Part shown: positions 15,101 to 31,500 of the stretch, one piece after another
Position numbering within the stretch: position 1 is the first letter of the stretch
Layout: every line of letters begins with the position of its first letter
NCBI GenBank assembly: GCA_023053545.1
Contig: JAKZAN010000067.1
Span: 1 to 64,000 of the forward strand
From: Lepidurus packardi
Lineage: Eukaryota; Arthropoda; Branchiopoda; Notostraca; Triopsidae
DNA length: 64,000 bases
Direction: 5' to 3'
Program-made: the position numbers and the translations under genes
Notes under the pieces: generated by a model
What the model saw: only the letters and a program-made list of their open reading frames with translations
The model's database searches: none
Told to the model about the DNA's origin: nothing

Positions 15101-16140
15101 AATTAATTCTTTATGATTGATTGAATTCCTTACTTACTGAATTAATTAGTTCCGGAATGAATTAATTCCTTACGGACTGAATAAATTCTTTATGATTGAT
15201 TGAATTCCTTACTTACTGAATTAATTATTTCCGGAATGAATTAATTCCTTACGGACTGAATTAATTCCTTACGGACTGAATTAATTCCTTACCACCTGAA
15301 TTACTACTTAGGGACTGAATTAAATCCTTACGGACTTAATTAATTCATTACGGACTGAATTAATTCCTTAAGGACTGAATTAATTCCTTACGGACTTAAT
15401 TAATTCCTTGCGGACTTAATTAATTCCTTACGGACTGAATTAATTCCTTACCTACTGAATTAGTTCTTTACGGACTGAATTAATTCCTTACGGACTGAAT
15501 TAATTCTTTATGATTGATTGAATTCCTTACTTACTGAATTAATTAGTTATGGACTGAATTAGTTCCTTACGGAATGAATTAATTCCTTACGGACTGAATT
15601 AACTACTTAGGGACTGAATTAATTCCTTACAGACTGAATTAATTCCGTACTGACTTTATAAATTACTTACGGATTATATCAATTCCTTATGGACTTAATT
15701 AATTACTTACGAAATGAATTAATTCCTTACGGACTGAATTAATTCATTACGGACTTAATTAATCCATTACGGACTTAATTAATTCAATACGGACTGAATT
15801 AATTCCTTACAGACTGAATTAATTCCTTACGGCCTGATTTAATTCCTTACAGACTGATTAATTCCTTACGGAATGAATTAATTCCTTACGGACTGAATTA
15901 ATTCTTTATGATTGATTGAATTCCTTAGTTACTGAATTAATTAGTTACGGACTTAATTATTTCCTTACGGACAGAATTAATTCCTTAAAGAGTGAATTAA
16001 CTCCTTACGGCCTGATTTAATTCCTTACGGACTGAATTAATTCCTTATGGACTGAATTAATTCCTTACGGACTGACTTAATTCCTTACGGACTAAATTAA
16101 TTCCTTACGGACTGAATTAATTCTTTATGATTGATTGAAT
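12182..16140. repeat. 1.85-1.87-kb higher-order repeat, two copies plus a partial
   Basis: The landmark at 12182 recurs at 14052 (1,870 bp) and at 15902 (1,850 bp). The 20-bp difference is one monomer absent from the second copy near 14570 that is present near 12730. Each copy holds a diverged patch containing CTTTATAAATTACTTACGG and GATTATATCAATTCC (near 13800 and 15650). A diverged relative lies at about 17475-19100. No gene is present. Confidence 0.85.
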
Positions 16141-19100
16141 TCCTTACTTACTGAATTAATTATTTACGGACTGAATTAATTCCTTACGGACTGAAATAAT
16201 TCCTTACGGACTGAATTAACTACTTAGGGACTGAATTAATTCCTTACGGACTGAATAAATTCCTTACGGACTGAATTAAATCTTTACGGACTGAATTAAT
16301 TCCTAACGGACTGAATTAATTCCTTACGGACTGAATAAATTCCTTACGGACGGAATAAATTCCTTTCGGACTGAATTAATTCCTTACGGACTGAATTAAT
16401 TCATTACGGACTTAATTAAATCCTTACCGACATAATTAATTTCTTACGGAATGAATTAATTCTTTATGATTGATTGAATTCCTTACTTACTGAATTAATT
16501 ATTTACGGACTGAATTAATTCCTTACGGACTGAATTAATTCCTTACGGACTAAATTAATTCCTTACGGACTGAATTAATTCTTTATGATTAATTGAATTC
16601 CTTACTTACTGAATTAATTAGTTCCGGAATGAATTAATTCCTTACGGACTGAATTAATTCCTTACCACCTGAATTAACTACTTATGGACTGAATTAAATC
16701 CTTACGGACTTAATTAATTCATTACGGACTGAATTAATTCCTTACGGACTGAATTAATTCCTTACGGACAGAACAAATTCATTACGGACGGAATTAATTC
16801 CTTACGGACTGAATTAATTCCTTACGGAATGAATTAATTCATTACGGACTTAATTAAATCCTTACCGACATAATTAATTCCTTACGGAATGAATTACTTC
16901 TTTATGATTGATTGAATTCCTTACTTACTGAATTAATTAGTTACGGACTGAATTAATTCCTTACGGACTGAATTAATTCCTTACGGACTAAATTAATTCC
17001 TTACGGACTGAATTAATTCTTTATGATTGATTGAATTCCTTACTTACTGAATTAATTAGTTACGGACTTAATTTTTTCCTTACGGACTGAATTAATTCCT
17101 TACAGAGTGAATTAACTCCTTACGGCCTGATTTAATTCCTTACAGACTGAATTATTTCCTTACGGACTGAATTAATTAATTACGGACTGAATTAACTACT
17201 TACGGACTGAATTAATTCTTTACGGACTGAATTAATTCCTTGGGGACTGAATTAATTCCTTACGGACTCAATTAATTCATTACGGACTTAATTATTTCCT
17301 TACGGACTGAATTAATTCATTACGGACTTAATTAATCCATTACGGACTTAATTAATTCAATACGGACTGAATTAATTCCTTACAGACTGAATTAATTTCT
17401 TACGGCCTGATTTAATTCCTTACAGACTGATTAATTCCTTACGGAATGAATTAATTCCTTACGGACTGAATTAATTCTTTATGATTGATTGAATTCCTTA
17501 GTTACTGAATTAATTAGTTACGGACTTAATTATTTCCTTACGGACAGAATTAATTCCTTAAAGAGTGAATTAACTCCTTACGGCCTGATTTAATTCCTTA
17601 CGGACTGAATTAATTCCTTATGGACTGAATTAATTCCTTACGGACTGACTTAATTCCTTACGGACTAAATTAATTCCTTACGGACTGAATTAATTCTTTA
17701 TGATTGATTGAATTCCTTATTTACTGAATTAATTAGTTCCGGAATGAATTAATTCCTTACGGACTGAATTAATTCCTTACGGACAGAACAAATTCCTTAC
17801 GGACGGAATTAATTCCTTACGGACTGAATTAATTCCTTACGGAATGAATTATTTCATTACGGACTTAATTAAATCCTTACCGACATAATTAATTCCTTAC
17901 GGAATGAATTACTTCTTTATGATTGATTGAATTCCTTACTTACTGAATTAATTAGTTACGGACTGAATTAATTCCTTACGGACTGAATTAATTAATTACG
18001 GACTCAATTAACTACTTACGGACTGAATTAATTCTTTACGGACTGAATTAATTCCTTGGGGACTGAATTAATTCCTTACGGACTCAATTAATTCATTACG
18101 GACTTAATTATTTCCTTACGGAATGAATTAATTCATTACGGACTTAATTAATCCATTAGGGACTTAATTAATTCAATACGGACTGAATTAATTCCTTACA
18201 GACTGAATTAATTCCTTACGGCCTGATTTAATTCCTTACAGACTGAATAATTCCTTACTGAATGAAGTAATTCCTTACGGACTGAATTAATTCTTTATGA
18301 TTGATTGAATTCCTTAGTTACTGAATTAATTAGTTCCGGAATGAATTAATTCCTTACGGACTTAAATCCTTACGGACTGAATTAATTCCTTACAGAGGGA
18401 ATAACTCCTTACGGCCTGATTTATGTCCATACAGACTGAATTAATTCCGTAAGGACTGAATTAATTCCTTACGGACTGACTAAATTCCTTACGGACTAAA
18501 TTAATACCTTACGCCCTGAATTAATTCTTTATGATTGATTGAATTCCTTACTTACTGAATTAATTAGTTCCGGAATGAATTAATTCCTTACGGACTGAAT
18601 TAATTCTTTATGATTGATTGAATTCCTTACTTACTGAATTAATTATTTCCGGAATTAATTAATTCCTTACGGACTGAATTAATTCCTTACCACCTGAATT
18701 ACTACTTAGGGACTGAATTAAATCCTTACGGACTTAATTAATTCATTACGGACTGAATTAATTATTTAAGGACTGAATTAATTCCTTACGGACTTAATTA
18801 ATTCCTTACGGACTGAATTAATTCCTTACCTACTGAATTAGTTCTTTACGGACTGAATTAATTCCTTACGGACTGAATTAATTCTTTATGATTGATTGAA
18901 TTCCTTACTTACTGAATTAATTAGTTATGGACTGAATTAGTTCCTTACGGAATGAATTAATTCCTTACGGACTGAATTAACTACTTAGGGACTGAATTAA
19001 TTCCTTACAGACTGAATTAATTCCGTACTGACTTTATAAATTACTTACGGATTATAATAATTCCTTATGGACTTAATTAATTACTTACGAAATGAATTAA

Positions 19101-19190
19101 TTCCTTACGGACTGAATTAATTCCTTACGGACTGAATTAATTCCTTACGGAATGAATTAATTCATTACGGACTTAATTAAATCCTTACCG
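16141..19190. repeat. Mosaic satellite with a relative of the 1.85-kb unit
   Basis: About 16990-17475 repeats 11700-12182 at an offset of 5,293 bp. From 17475 to about 19100 the order follows the 1.85-kb unit, but with several monomers lost and more substitutions. The TTATAAATTACTTACGG patch recurs near 19030. Only satellite is present. Confidence 0.7.
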
Positions 19191-22100
19191 ACATAATTAA
19201 TTCCTTACGGAATGAATTAAATATTTATGATTGATTGAATTCCTAACTTACTGAATTAATTAATTACGGACTGAATTAATTGTTTACGGACTGACTAAAT
19301 TCCTTACGGACTAAATTAATTCCTTACGAACTTAATTAATTTCTTACGGACTTAATTAATTCCTTGCGGACTGAATTAATTCCTTACGGACTGAATTAAT
19401 TCCTTACGGACTGAATAAATTCCTTACGGACTGAATTAATTCTTTACGGACTGAATTAATTCCGTACGGACTGAATTAAATCCTTACGGACTGAACAAAT
19501 TCCTTACGGACGGAATTAATTCCTTACGGACTGAATTAATTCCTTACGGAATTAATTAATTCATTACGGCTTAATTAAATCCTTAACGACATAATTAATT
19601 CCTTACGGACTGAATTAATTCTTTATGATTGATTGAATTCCTTACGTACTGAAATAATTAGTTCCGGAATGAATTAATTCCTTACGGACTGAATTAATTC
19701 CTTACGGACTGAATTCATTCCTTACCACCTGAATTAACTACTTAGGTACTGAATTAAATCTTTACGGACTTAATTAAATGCTTACGGAATGAATTAATTC
19801 CTTACGGACTGAATTAATTCCTTACGTACTGAATTAATTCGTTACGGACTGAATTAATTCCTTACGGACTGAATTAATTCTTTATGATTGACTGAATTCC
19901 TTACTTACTGAATTAATTAGTTATGGACTGAATTAGTTCCTTACGGAATGAATTAATTCCTTACGGACTGAATTAACTACTTAGGGACTGAATTAATTCC
20001 TTACGGACTGAATTAATTCCGTACTGACTTTATAAATTACTTACGGATTATATCAATTCCTTATGGACTTAATTAATTCCTTACGAAATGAATTAATTCC
20101 TTACGGACTGACTTAATTCCTTACGGAATGATTTAATTCATTACGGACTTAATTAAATCCTTACCGACATAATTAATTCCTTACGGAATGAATTAATTCT
20201 TTATGATTGATTGAATTCCTTACTTACTGAATTAATTAGTTCCTTTATTTATTAGTTTCTTTATGATTGATTGAATTCCTTACTTACTGAAATTATTAGT
20301 TCCGGAATGAATTAATTCCTTACGGACTGAATTAATTTCTTACGGACTTAATTAATTCTTTACGGCCTCATTTAATTCCTTACAGACTGAATTAATTCCT
20401 TACGGCCTGATTTAATTCCTTACAGACTGAATTAATTCCTTACGTGCTGAATTAATTCCTTACGGACTTAATAAATTCCTTACGGACTTAATTAATTCCT
20501 TACGGACTGAATTAATTCCTTACTGACTTTATAAATTACTTACGGATTATATCAATTAATTACGGACTTAATTAATTCCTTACGGAATGAATTAATTCTT
20601 TACGGACGGAATTAATTCTTTACGGACTGAATTAATTCCTTATGGAATGAATTAATTCATTACGGACTTAATTACATCCTTACCGACATAATTAATTCCT
20701 TACGGAATGAATTATTTCTTTATGATTGACTGAATTCCTTACTTACTGAATTAATTATTTACGGACTGAATTAATTCCTTACGGACTGAATTATTTAATT
20801 ACGGACTGAATTAACTACTTACTTACTGATTTAATTCTTTAAGAACTGAATTAATTCCTTGTGGACTGAATTGATTACTTACGGACTTAATTAATTCATT
20901 ACGGACTTCATTATTTCCTTAGGGACTGAATTATTTCGTTACGGACTGAAGGAATTTCAACCGGACTGAATTAATTCCGTACGGACTGAATTAATTCCTT
21001 ACAGACTGAATTAGTTCCTTACGGAATGAATTAATTCCTTACGGACTGAATTAACTACTTAGGGACTGATTTAATTCCTTACGGACTGAATTATTTCCTT
21101 GGGGACTGAATTAATTCCTTCCGGACTTAATTAATTGATTACGGACTTTATAAATTACTTACGGATTATATCAATTCCTTACGGACTTAATTAATTCCTT
21201 ACGGAATGAATTAAATCCTTACGGACTGAATTAATTTCTTACGGACTTAATTAATTCTTTACGGCCTGATTTAATTCCTTACAGACTGAATTAATTCCTT
21301 ACGGCCTGATTTAATTAATTACAGACTGAATTAATTCCTTACGGACTGAATTAATTCCTTACGGACTTTAATAATTCCTTCTGGACTTAATTAATTTCTT
21401 GCGGACTGAATTAATTCCTTACGGACTGAATTAATTCCTTACGGACTGAATAAATTCCTTACGGACTGAATAAATTCCTTACGGACTGAATTAATTCTTT
21501 ACGGACTGAATTAATTCCTTACGGACTGAACTAATTCATTACGGACGGAATTAATTCCTTACGGACTGAATTAATTCCTTACGGAATGAATTAATTCATT
21601 ACGGACTTAATTAAATTCTTACCGACATAATTAATTCCTTACGAAATGAATTAATTCTTTATGATTGATTGAATTCCTTACTTACTGAATTAATTAGTTC
21701 CGGAATGAATTAATTCCTTACGGACTGAATTAATCCCTTACGGACTGAATTAATTCCTTACGGACTGAATTAATTCCTTACCACCTGAATTAACTACTTA
21801 GGGACTGAATAAATTCCTTACGGACTGAATTAATTGGTTACGGACTGAATGATTTCTTTATGATTGATTGAATTCCTTACTTACTGAATTAATTAGTTAC
21901 GGACTGAATTAATTCCTTACGGACTGAATTAATTAATTACGGACTGAATTAATTAATTACGGACTGAATTTACTACTTACGAACTGAATTAATTCAACAC
22001 GGACTGAATTAATTCCTTACAGACTGAATTAATTCCTTACGGCCTGATTTAATTCCTTACAGACTGATTAATTCCTTATTTAATGAATTAATTGATTACC

Positions 22101-22320
22101 GACATAATTAATTCCTTACGGAATGAATTAATTCCTTACGGACTGAATACATTCCTTACAGACTGAATTAATTCCTTATGGACTGAATTAGTTCCTTACG
22201 AACTTAATTAATTCCTTACCGACTTAATTAATTCCTTACGTACTGAATTAATTCCTTACGGATTTAATTATTTCCTTACGGACTGAACTAACTCCTTACG
22301 GACTTAATTAATTCCTTACG
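19191..22320. repeat. Diverged satellite between two array families
   Basis: This stretch has the most irregular monomers in the left array: many private substitutions, short phase jumps (for example around 20240-20270), and repeated TTATAAATTACTTACGG patches near 20030, 20530 and 21150. No long, near-identical duplicate was noticed until about 21.6 kb, which resembles 23.5 kb. This pattern fits an older, less homogenised segment between more recently amplified blocks. Confidence 0.65.
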
Positions 22321-22430
22321 GACTGAATTAATTCCTTACGGACTGAATTAATTCCTTACGGAATGAATTAATTCCTTACGGACTGAATAAATTCCTTACG
22401 GAATGAATTAATTCCTTACGGACTGAATAA

Positions 22431-25400
22431 ATTCCTTAAGGACTGAATTAATTCCTTACGGACTGAATTAATTCCTTACGGACTGAATAAATTCCTTACG
22501 GCCTGATTTAATTCCTTACAGACTGAATTAACTCCTTACGGCCTGATTTAATTCCTTACAGACTGAATTAATTCCTTATGGACTGAATTAATTCCTTACG
22601 AACTTAATTAATTCCTTACCGACTTAATTAATTCCTTACGTACTGAATTAATTCCTTACGGATTGAAATAATTAATTACGGACTGAATTATTTCCTTACG
22701 GACTGAATTAATTCCTTACGGATTGAATTAATTCCTTACGGACGGAATTAATTAATTACGGACTGAATTAATTAATTACGGACTGAATTAACTACTTACG
22801 CACTGAATTAATTCCTTGGGGACAGAATAAATTCCTTACGGACTGAATTAATTCTTTACGGACTGAATTAATTCCTTACGAAATGAATTAATTCTTTACG
22901 TACTGAAATAATTCCTTACGGACTGAATTAATTCCTTACGGACTGAACTAACTCCTTACGGACTTAATTAATTCCTTACGGACTGAAATAATTCCTTACG
23001 GAATGAGTTAATTCATTACGGACTTAATTAAATCCTTACCGACATAATTAATTCCTTACGGAATGAATTAATTCCTTACGTACTTAATTAGTTCCTTACG
23101 GACTTAATTAATTCATTACGGACTTAATTAATTCATTACGGACTTAATTAATTCATTTCGGGCTGAATTAATTCCTTTCTGACTGAATTAATTAGTTACG
23201 GACTGAATTAATTCCTTACGGACTGAATTAATTAGTTACGGACTGAATTAATTCCTTACGGACTGAATAAATTAGTTACGGACTGAATTAATTCCTTACG
23301 GACTGAATTAATTCCATACGGACTGAATTAATTCCTTACGGACTGAATTAATTCCATACGGACTGTATTAATTCTTTATGATTGATTGAATTCCTTACTA
23401 ACCGAATTAATTAGTTACGGACTGAATTAATTCATTACGGACTTAATTAAATCCTTACCGACATAATTAATTCCTTACGAAATGAATTAAATCCTTACCG
23501 ACATAATTAATTCCTTACGAAATGAATTAATTCTTTATGATTGATTGAATTCCTTACTTACTGAATTAATTAGTTCCGGAATGAATTAATTCCTTACGGA
23601 CTGAATTAATCCCTTACGGACTGAATTAATTCCTTACGGACTGAATTAATTCCTTACCACCTGAATTAACTACTTAGGGACTGAATTAATTCCTTACGGA
23701 CTGAATTAATTCGTTACGGACTGAATGATTTCTTTATGATTGATTGAATTCCTTACTTACTGAATTAATTAGTTACGGACTGAATTATTTCCTTACGGAC
23801 TGAATTAATTAATTACGGACTGAATTAATTAATTACGGACTGAATTTACTACTTACGAACTGAATTAATTTTTTACGGACTGAATTAATTCAACACGGAC
23901 TGAATTAATTCCTTACAGACTGAATTAATTCCTTACGGCCTGATTTAATTCCTTACAGACTGATTAATTCCTTATTTAATGAATTAATTGATTACCGACA
24001 TAATTAATTCCTTACGGAATGAATTAATTCCTTACGGACTGAATACATTCCTTACAGACTGAATTAATTCCTTATGGACTGAATTAGTTCCTTACGAATT
24101 TAATTAATTCCTTACGGATTTAATTATTTCCTTACGGACTGAACTAACTCCTTACGGACTTAATTAATTCCTTACGGACTGAATTAATTCCTTACGGACT
24201 GAATTAATTCCTTACGGAATGAATTAATTCCTTACGGACTGAATAAATTCCTTACGGAATGAATTAAATCCTTACGGACTGAATAAATTCCTTAAGGACT
24301 GAATTAATTCCTTACGGACTGAATTAATTCCTTACGGACTGAATAAATTCCTTACGGCCTGATTTAATTCCTTACAGACTGAATTAACTCCTTACGGCCT
24401 GATTTAATTCCTTACAGACTGAATTAATTCCTTATGGACTGAATTAATTCCTTACCGACTTAATTAATTCCTTACGTACTGAATTAATTCCTTGCGGACT
24501 GAATTAATTCCTTACGGACTGAAATAATTAATTACGGACTGAATTATTTCCTTACGGACTGAATTAATTCCTTACGGATTGAATTAATTCCTTACGGACG
24601 GAATTAATTAATTACGGACTGAATTAATTAATTACGGACTGAATTAACTACTTACGCACTGAATTAATTCCTTGGGGACAGAATAAATTCCTTACGGACT
24701 GAATTAATTCTTTACGGACTGAATTAATTCCTTACGGAATGAATTAATTCTTTACGTACTGAAACAATTCCTTACGGACTGAATTAATTCCTTACGGACT
24801 GAACTAACTCCTTACGGACTTAATTAATTCCTTACGGACTGAAATAATTCCTTACGGAATGAATTAATTCATTACGGACTTAATTAAATCCTTACCGACA
24901 TAATTAATTCCTTACGGAATGAATTAATTCCTTACGTACTTAATTAGTTCCTTACGGACTTAATTAATTCATTTCGGGCTGAATTAATTCCTTACGGACT
25001 GAATTAATTAGTTACGGACTGAATTAATTAGTTACGGACTGAATTAATTCCTTACGAACTGAATTAATTAGTTACGGACTGAATTAATTCCTTACCGACT
25101 GAATTAATTCCTTACGGACTGTATTAATTCTTTATGATTGATTGAATTCCTTACTAACTGAATTAATTAGTTACGGACTGAATTAATTCCTTACGGACTG
25201 AATTAATTCTTTACGGACTGAATTAATTGCTTACGGACTGAATTAATTCCTTACGGAGTGAACTAACTCCTTACGGACTAAATTAATTCCTTACGGACTG
25301 AATTAATTCCTTACGGAATGAATTAATTCATTACGGACTTAAGTAAATCCTTACCGAAATAATTAATTCCTTACGGAATGAATTAATTCCTTACGTACTT

Positions 25401-28400
25401 AATTAGTTCCTTACGGACTTAATTAATTCATTACGGACTGAATTAATTCCTTACGGACTTATTAATTCATTACGTATGAATTAATTCCTTACTGACTGAA
25501 CTAATTAGTTACGGACTGAATTAATTCCTTACGCACTGAATTAATTCCTTACGGAATGAATTAATTCATTACAGACTTAAGTAAATCCTTACCGAAATAA
25601 TTAATTCCTTACGGAATGAATTAATTCCGTACGTACTTAATTAGTTCCTTACGGACTTAATTAATTCATTACGGACTTAATTAATTAATTACGGACTTAA
25701 TTAATTCATTACGGACTTAATTAATTCATTACGTATTGAATTAATTCCTTACTGACTGAACTAATTAGTTACGGACTGAATTAATTCCTTACTGACTGAA
25801 CTAATTAGTTACGGACTGAATTAATTCCTTACTGACTGAATTAATTCCATACGGACTGAATTAATTCTTTACGGACTGAATTAATTCCTTACGGAATGAA
25901 TTAATTCTTTACGGACTGAATTAATTCCTTACGGACTGAACTAACTCCTTACGGACTAAATTAATTCCTTACGGACTGAATTAATTCCTTACGGAATGAA
26001 TTAATTCATTACGGACTTAATTAAATCCTTACCGACATAATTAATTCCTAACGGAATGAATTAATTCCTTACGTACTTAATTAGTTCCTTACGGACTTAA
26101 TTAATTAATTACGGACTTAATTAATTCATTACGGACTTAATTAATTCATTTCAGGCTGAATTAATTCCTTACTGACTGAATTAATTAGTTACGGACTGAA
26201 TTAATTCCTTACGGACTGAATTAATTAGTTACGGACTGAATTAATTAGTTACGGACTGAATTAATTCCTTACGGACTGAATAAATTAGTTACGGACTGAA
26301 TTAATTCCTTACGGACTGAATTAATTCCTTACGGACTGTATTAATTCTTTATGATTGATTGAATTCCTTACTAACTGAATTAATTAGTTACGGACTGAAT
26401 TAATTCCTTACGGACTGAATTAATTCTTTACGGACTGAATTAATTCCTTACGGAATGAATTAATTCTTTACGGACTGAATTAATCATTACGGACTGAATT
26501 AATTCATTACGGACTTAATTAATTCATTACGTATTGAATTAATTCCTTACTGACTGAACTAATTAGTTACGGACTGAATTAATTCCTTACTGACTGAATT
26601 AATTAGTTACGGACTGAATTAATTCCTTACGGACTGAATTAATTCCTTACGGACTGAATTAATTCCTTACGGACTGTATTAATTCCTAATGATTGATTGA
26701 ATTAATTACTAACCGAATTAGTTGGTTACGGACTGAATTAATTCCTTACGGACTGAACTAACTCCTTACGAACTAAATTAATTCCTTACGAACTGAATTA
26801 ATTCCTTACGGAATGAATTAATTCATTTCGGACTTAATTAAATCCTTACCGACATAACTAATTCCTTACGGAATGAATTAATTCCATACGTACTTAATTA
26901 GTTCCTTACGGACTTAATTAGTTCCTTACGGACTTAATTAATTCATTACGGACTTAATTAATTAATTACGGACTTAATTAATTCATTACGGACTTAATTA
27001 ATTCATTACGTATTGAATTAATTCCTTACTGACTGAACTAATTAGTTACGGACTGAATTAATTCCTTACTGACTGAATTAATTCCATACGGACTGAATTA
27101 ATTCTTTACGGACTGAATTAATTCCTTACGGAATGAATTAATTCTTTACGGACTGAATTAATTCCTTACGGACTGAACTAACTCCTTACGGACTAAATTA
27201 ATTCCTTACGGACTGAATTAATTCCTTACGGAATGAATTAATTCATTACGGACTTAATTAAATCCTTACCGACATAATTAATTCCTAACGGAATGAATTA
27301 ATTCCTTACGTACTTAATTAGTTCCTTACGGACTTAATTAATTAATTACGGACTTAATTAATTCATTACGGACTTAATTAATTCATTTCAGGCTGAATTA
27401 ATTCCTTACTGACTGAATTAATTAGTTACGGACTGAATTAATTCCTTACGGACTGAATTAATTCCTTACGGAATGAATTAATTCCTTACGGACTGAATAA
27501 ATTCCTTACGGAATGAATTAATTCCTTACGGACTGAATAAATTCCTTAAGGACTGAATTAATTCCTTACGGACTGAATTAATTCCTTACGGACTGAATAA
27601 ATTCCTTACGGCCTGATTTAATTCCTTACAGACTGAATTAACTCCTTACGGCCTGATTTAATTCCTTACAGACTGAATTAATTCCTTATGGACTGAATTA
27701 ATTCCTTACGAACTTAATTAATTCCTTACCGACTTAATTAATTCCTTACGTACTGAATTAATTCCTTACGGATTGAAATAATTAATTACGGACTGAATTA
27801 TTTCCTTACGGACTGAATTAATTCCTTACGGATTGAATTAATTCCTTACGGACGGAATTAATTAATTACGGACTGAATTAATTAATTACGGACTGAATTA
27901 ACTACTTACGCACTGAATTAATTCCTTGGGGACAGAATAAATTCCTTACGGACTGAATTAATTCTTTACGGACTGAATTAATTCCTTACGAAATGAATTA
28001 ATTCTTTACGTACTGAAATAATTCCTTACGGACTGAATTAATTCCTTACGGACTGAACTAACTCCTTACGGACTTAATTAATTCCTTACGGACTGAAATA
28101 ATTCCTTACGGAATGAGTTAATTCCTTACGTACTTAATTAGTTCCTTACGGACTTAATTAATTCATTACGGACTTAATTAATTCATTACGGACTTAATTA
28201 ATTCATTTCGGGCTGAATTAATTCCTTTCTGACTGAATTAATTAGTTACGGACTGAATTAATTCCTTACGGACTGAATTAATTAGTTACGGACTGAATTA
28301 ATTCCTTACGGACTGAATAAATTAGTTACGGACTGAATTAATTCCTTACGGACTGAATTAATTCCATACGGACTGAATTAATTCCTTACGGACTGAATTA

Positions 28401-28510
28401 ATTCCATACGGACTGTATTAATTCTTTATGATTGATTGAATTCCTTACTAACCGAATTAATTAGTTACGGACTGAATTAATTCATTACGGACTTAATTAA
28501 ATCCTTACCG
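22431..28510. repeat. Segment pair 5,110/5,050 bp apart
   Basis: About 22431-22990 repeats at 27541-28100 with an offset of 5,110 bp. A 60-bp (three-monomer) block is then missing from the second copy near 28120, and the match continues at 5,050 bp to about 23460/28510. Shared markers include CTTAAGGACTG, CTTTCTGACTG and GGACTGTATTAATTC. This is a large segmental duplication inside the satellite. Confidence 0.8.
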
Positions 28511-31500
28511 ACATAATTAATTCCTAACGGAATGAATTAATTCCTTACGTACTTAATTAGTTCCTTACGGACTTAATTAATTAATTACGGACTTAATTAA
28601 TTCATTACGGACTTAATTAATTCATTTCAGGCTGAATTAATTCCTTACTGACTGAATTAATTAGTTACGGACTGAATTAATTCCTTACGGACTGAATTAA
28701 TTAGTTACGGACTGAATTAATTAGTTACGGACTGAATTAATTCCTTACGGACTGAATAAATTAGTTACGGACTGAATTAATTCCTTACGGACTGAATTAA
28801 TTCCTTACGGACTGTATTAATTCTTTATGATTGATTGAATTCCTTACTAACTGAATTAATTAGTTACGGACTGAATTAATTCCTTACGGACTGAATTAAT
28901 TCTTTACGGACTGAATTAATTCCTTACGGAATGAATTAATTCTTTACGGACTGAATTAATCATTACGGACTGAATTAATTCATTACGGACTTAATTAATT
29001 CATTACGTATTGAATTAATTCCTTACTGACTGAACTAATTAGTTACGGACTGAATTAATTCCTTACTGACTGAATTAATTAGTTACGGACTGAATTAATT
29101 CCTTACGGACTGAATTAATTCCTTACGGACTGAATTAATTCCTTACGGACTGTATTAATTCCTAATGATTGATTGAATTAATTACTAACCGAATTAGTTG
29201 GTTACGGACTGAATTAATTCCTTACGGACTGAACTAACTCCTTACGAACTAAATTAATTCCTTACGAACTGAATTAATTCCTTACGGAATGAATTAATTC
29301 ATTTCGGACTTAATTAAATCCTTACCGACATAACTAATTCCTTACGGAATGAATTAATTCCATACGTACTTAATTAGTTCCTTACGGACTTAATTAGTTC
29401 CTTACGGACTTAATTAATTCATTACGGACTTAATTAATTAATTACGGACTTAATTAATTAATTACGGACTTAATTAATTCATTACGTATTGAATTAATTC
29501 CTTACTGACTGAACTAATTAGTTACGGACTGAATTAATTCCTTACTGACTGAATTAATTCCATACGGACTGAATTAATTCTTTACGGACTGAATTAATTC
29601 CTTACGGAATGAATTAATTCTTTACGGACTGAATTAATTCCTTACGGACTGAACTAACTCCTTACGGACTAAATTAATTCCTTACGGACTGAATTAATTC
29701 CTTACGGAATGAATTAATTCATTACGGACTTAATTAAATCCTTACCGACATAATTAATTCCTAACGGAATGAATTAATTCCTTACGTACTTAATTAGTTC
29801 CTTACGGACTTAATTAATTAATTACGGACTTAATTAATTCATTACGGACTTAATTAATTCATTTCAGGCTGAATTAATTCCTTACTGACTGAATTAATTA
29901 GTTACGGACTGAATTAATTCCTTACGGACTGAATTAATTCCTTACGGAATGAATTAATTCCTTACGGACTGAATAAATTCCTTACGGAATGAATTAATTC
30001 CTTACGGACTGAATAAATTCCTTAAGGACTGAATTAATTCCTTACGGACTGAATTAATTCCTTACAGACTGAATAAATTCCTTACGGCCTGATTTAATTC
30101 CTTACAGACTGAATTAACTCCTTACGGCCTGATTTAATTCCTTACAGACTGAATTAATTCCTTATGGACTGAATTAATTCCTTACCGACTTAATTAATTC
30201 CTTACGTACTGAATTAATTCCTTGCGGACTGAATTAATTCCTTACGGACTGAAATAATTAATTACGGACTGAATTATTTCCTTACGGACTGAATTAATTC
30301 CTTACGGATTGAATTAATTCCTTACGGACGGAATTAATTAATTACGGACTGAATTAATTAATTACGGACTGAATTAACTACTTACGCACTGAATTAATTC
30401 CTTGGGGACAGAATAAATTCCTTACGGACTGAATTAATTCTTTACGGACTGAATTAATTCCTTACGGAATGAATTAATTCTTTACGTACTGAAACAATTC
30501 CTTACGGACTGAATTAATTCCTTACGGACTGAACTAACTCCTTACGGACTTAATTAATTCCTTACGGACTGAAATAATTCCTTACGGAATGAATTAATTC
30601 ATTACGGACTTAATTAAATCCTTACCGACATAATTAATTCCTTACGGAATGAATTAATTCCTTACGTACTTAATTAGTTCCTTACGGACTTAATTAATTC
30701 ATTTCGGGCTGAATTAATTCCTTACGGACTGAATTAATTAGTTACGGACTGAATTAATTAGTTACGGACTGAATTAATTCCTTACGAACTGAATTAATTA
30801 GTTACGGACTGAATTAATTCCTTACCGACTGAATTAATTCCTTACGGACTGTATTAATTCTTTATGATTGATTGAATTCCTTACTAACTGAATTAATTAG
30901 TTACGGACTGAATTAATTCCTTACGGACTGAATTGATTCTTTACGGACTGAATTAATTCCTTACGGAATGAATTAATTCTTTACGGACTGAATTAATTGC
31001 TTACGGACTGAATTAATTCCTTACGGAGTGAACTAACTCCTTACGGACTAAATTAATTCCTTACGGACTGAATTAATTCCTTACGGAATGAATTAATTCA
31101 TTACGGACTTAAGTAAATCCTTACCGAAATAATTAATTCCTTACGGAATGAATTAATTCCTTACGTACTTAATTAGTTCCTTACGGACTTAATTAATTCA
31201 TTACGGACTGAATTAATTCCTTACGGACTTATTAATTCATTACGTATGAATTAATTCCTTACTGACTGAACTAATTAGTTACGGACTGAATTAATTCCTT
31301 ACGCACTGAATTAATTCCTTACGGAATGAATTAATTCATTACAGACTTAAGTAAATCCTTACCGAAATAATTAATTCCTTACGGAATGAATTAATTCCGT
31401 ACGTACTTAATTAGTTCCTTACGGACTTAATTAATTCATTACGGACTTAATTAATTAATTACGGACTTAATTATTTCATTACGGACTTAATTAATTCATT

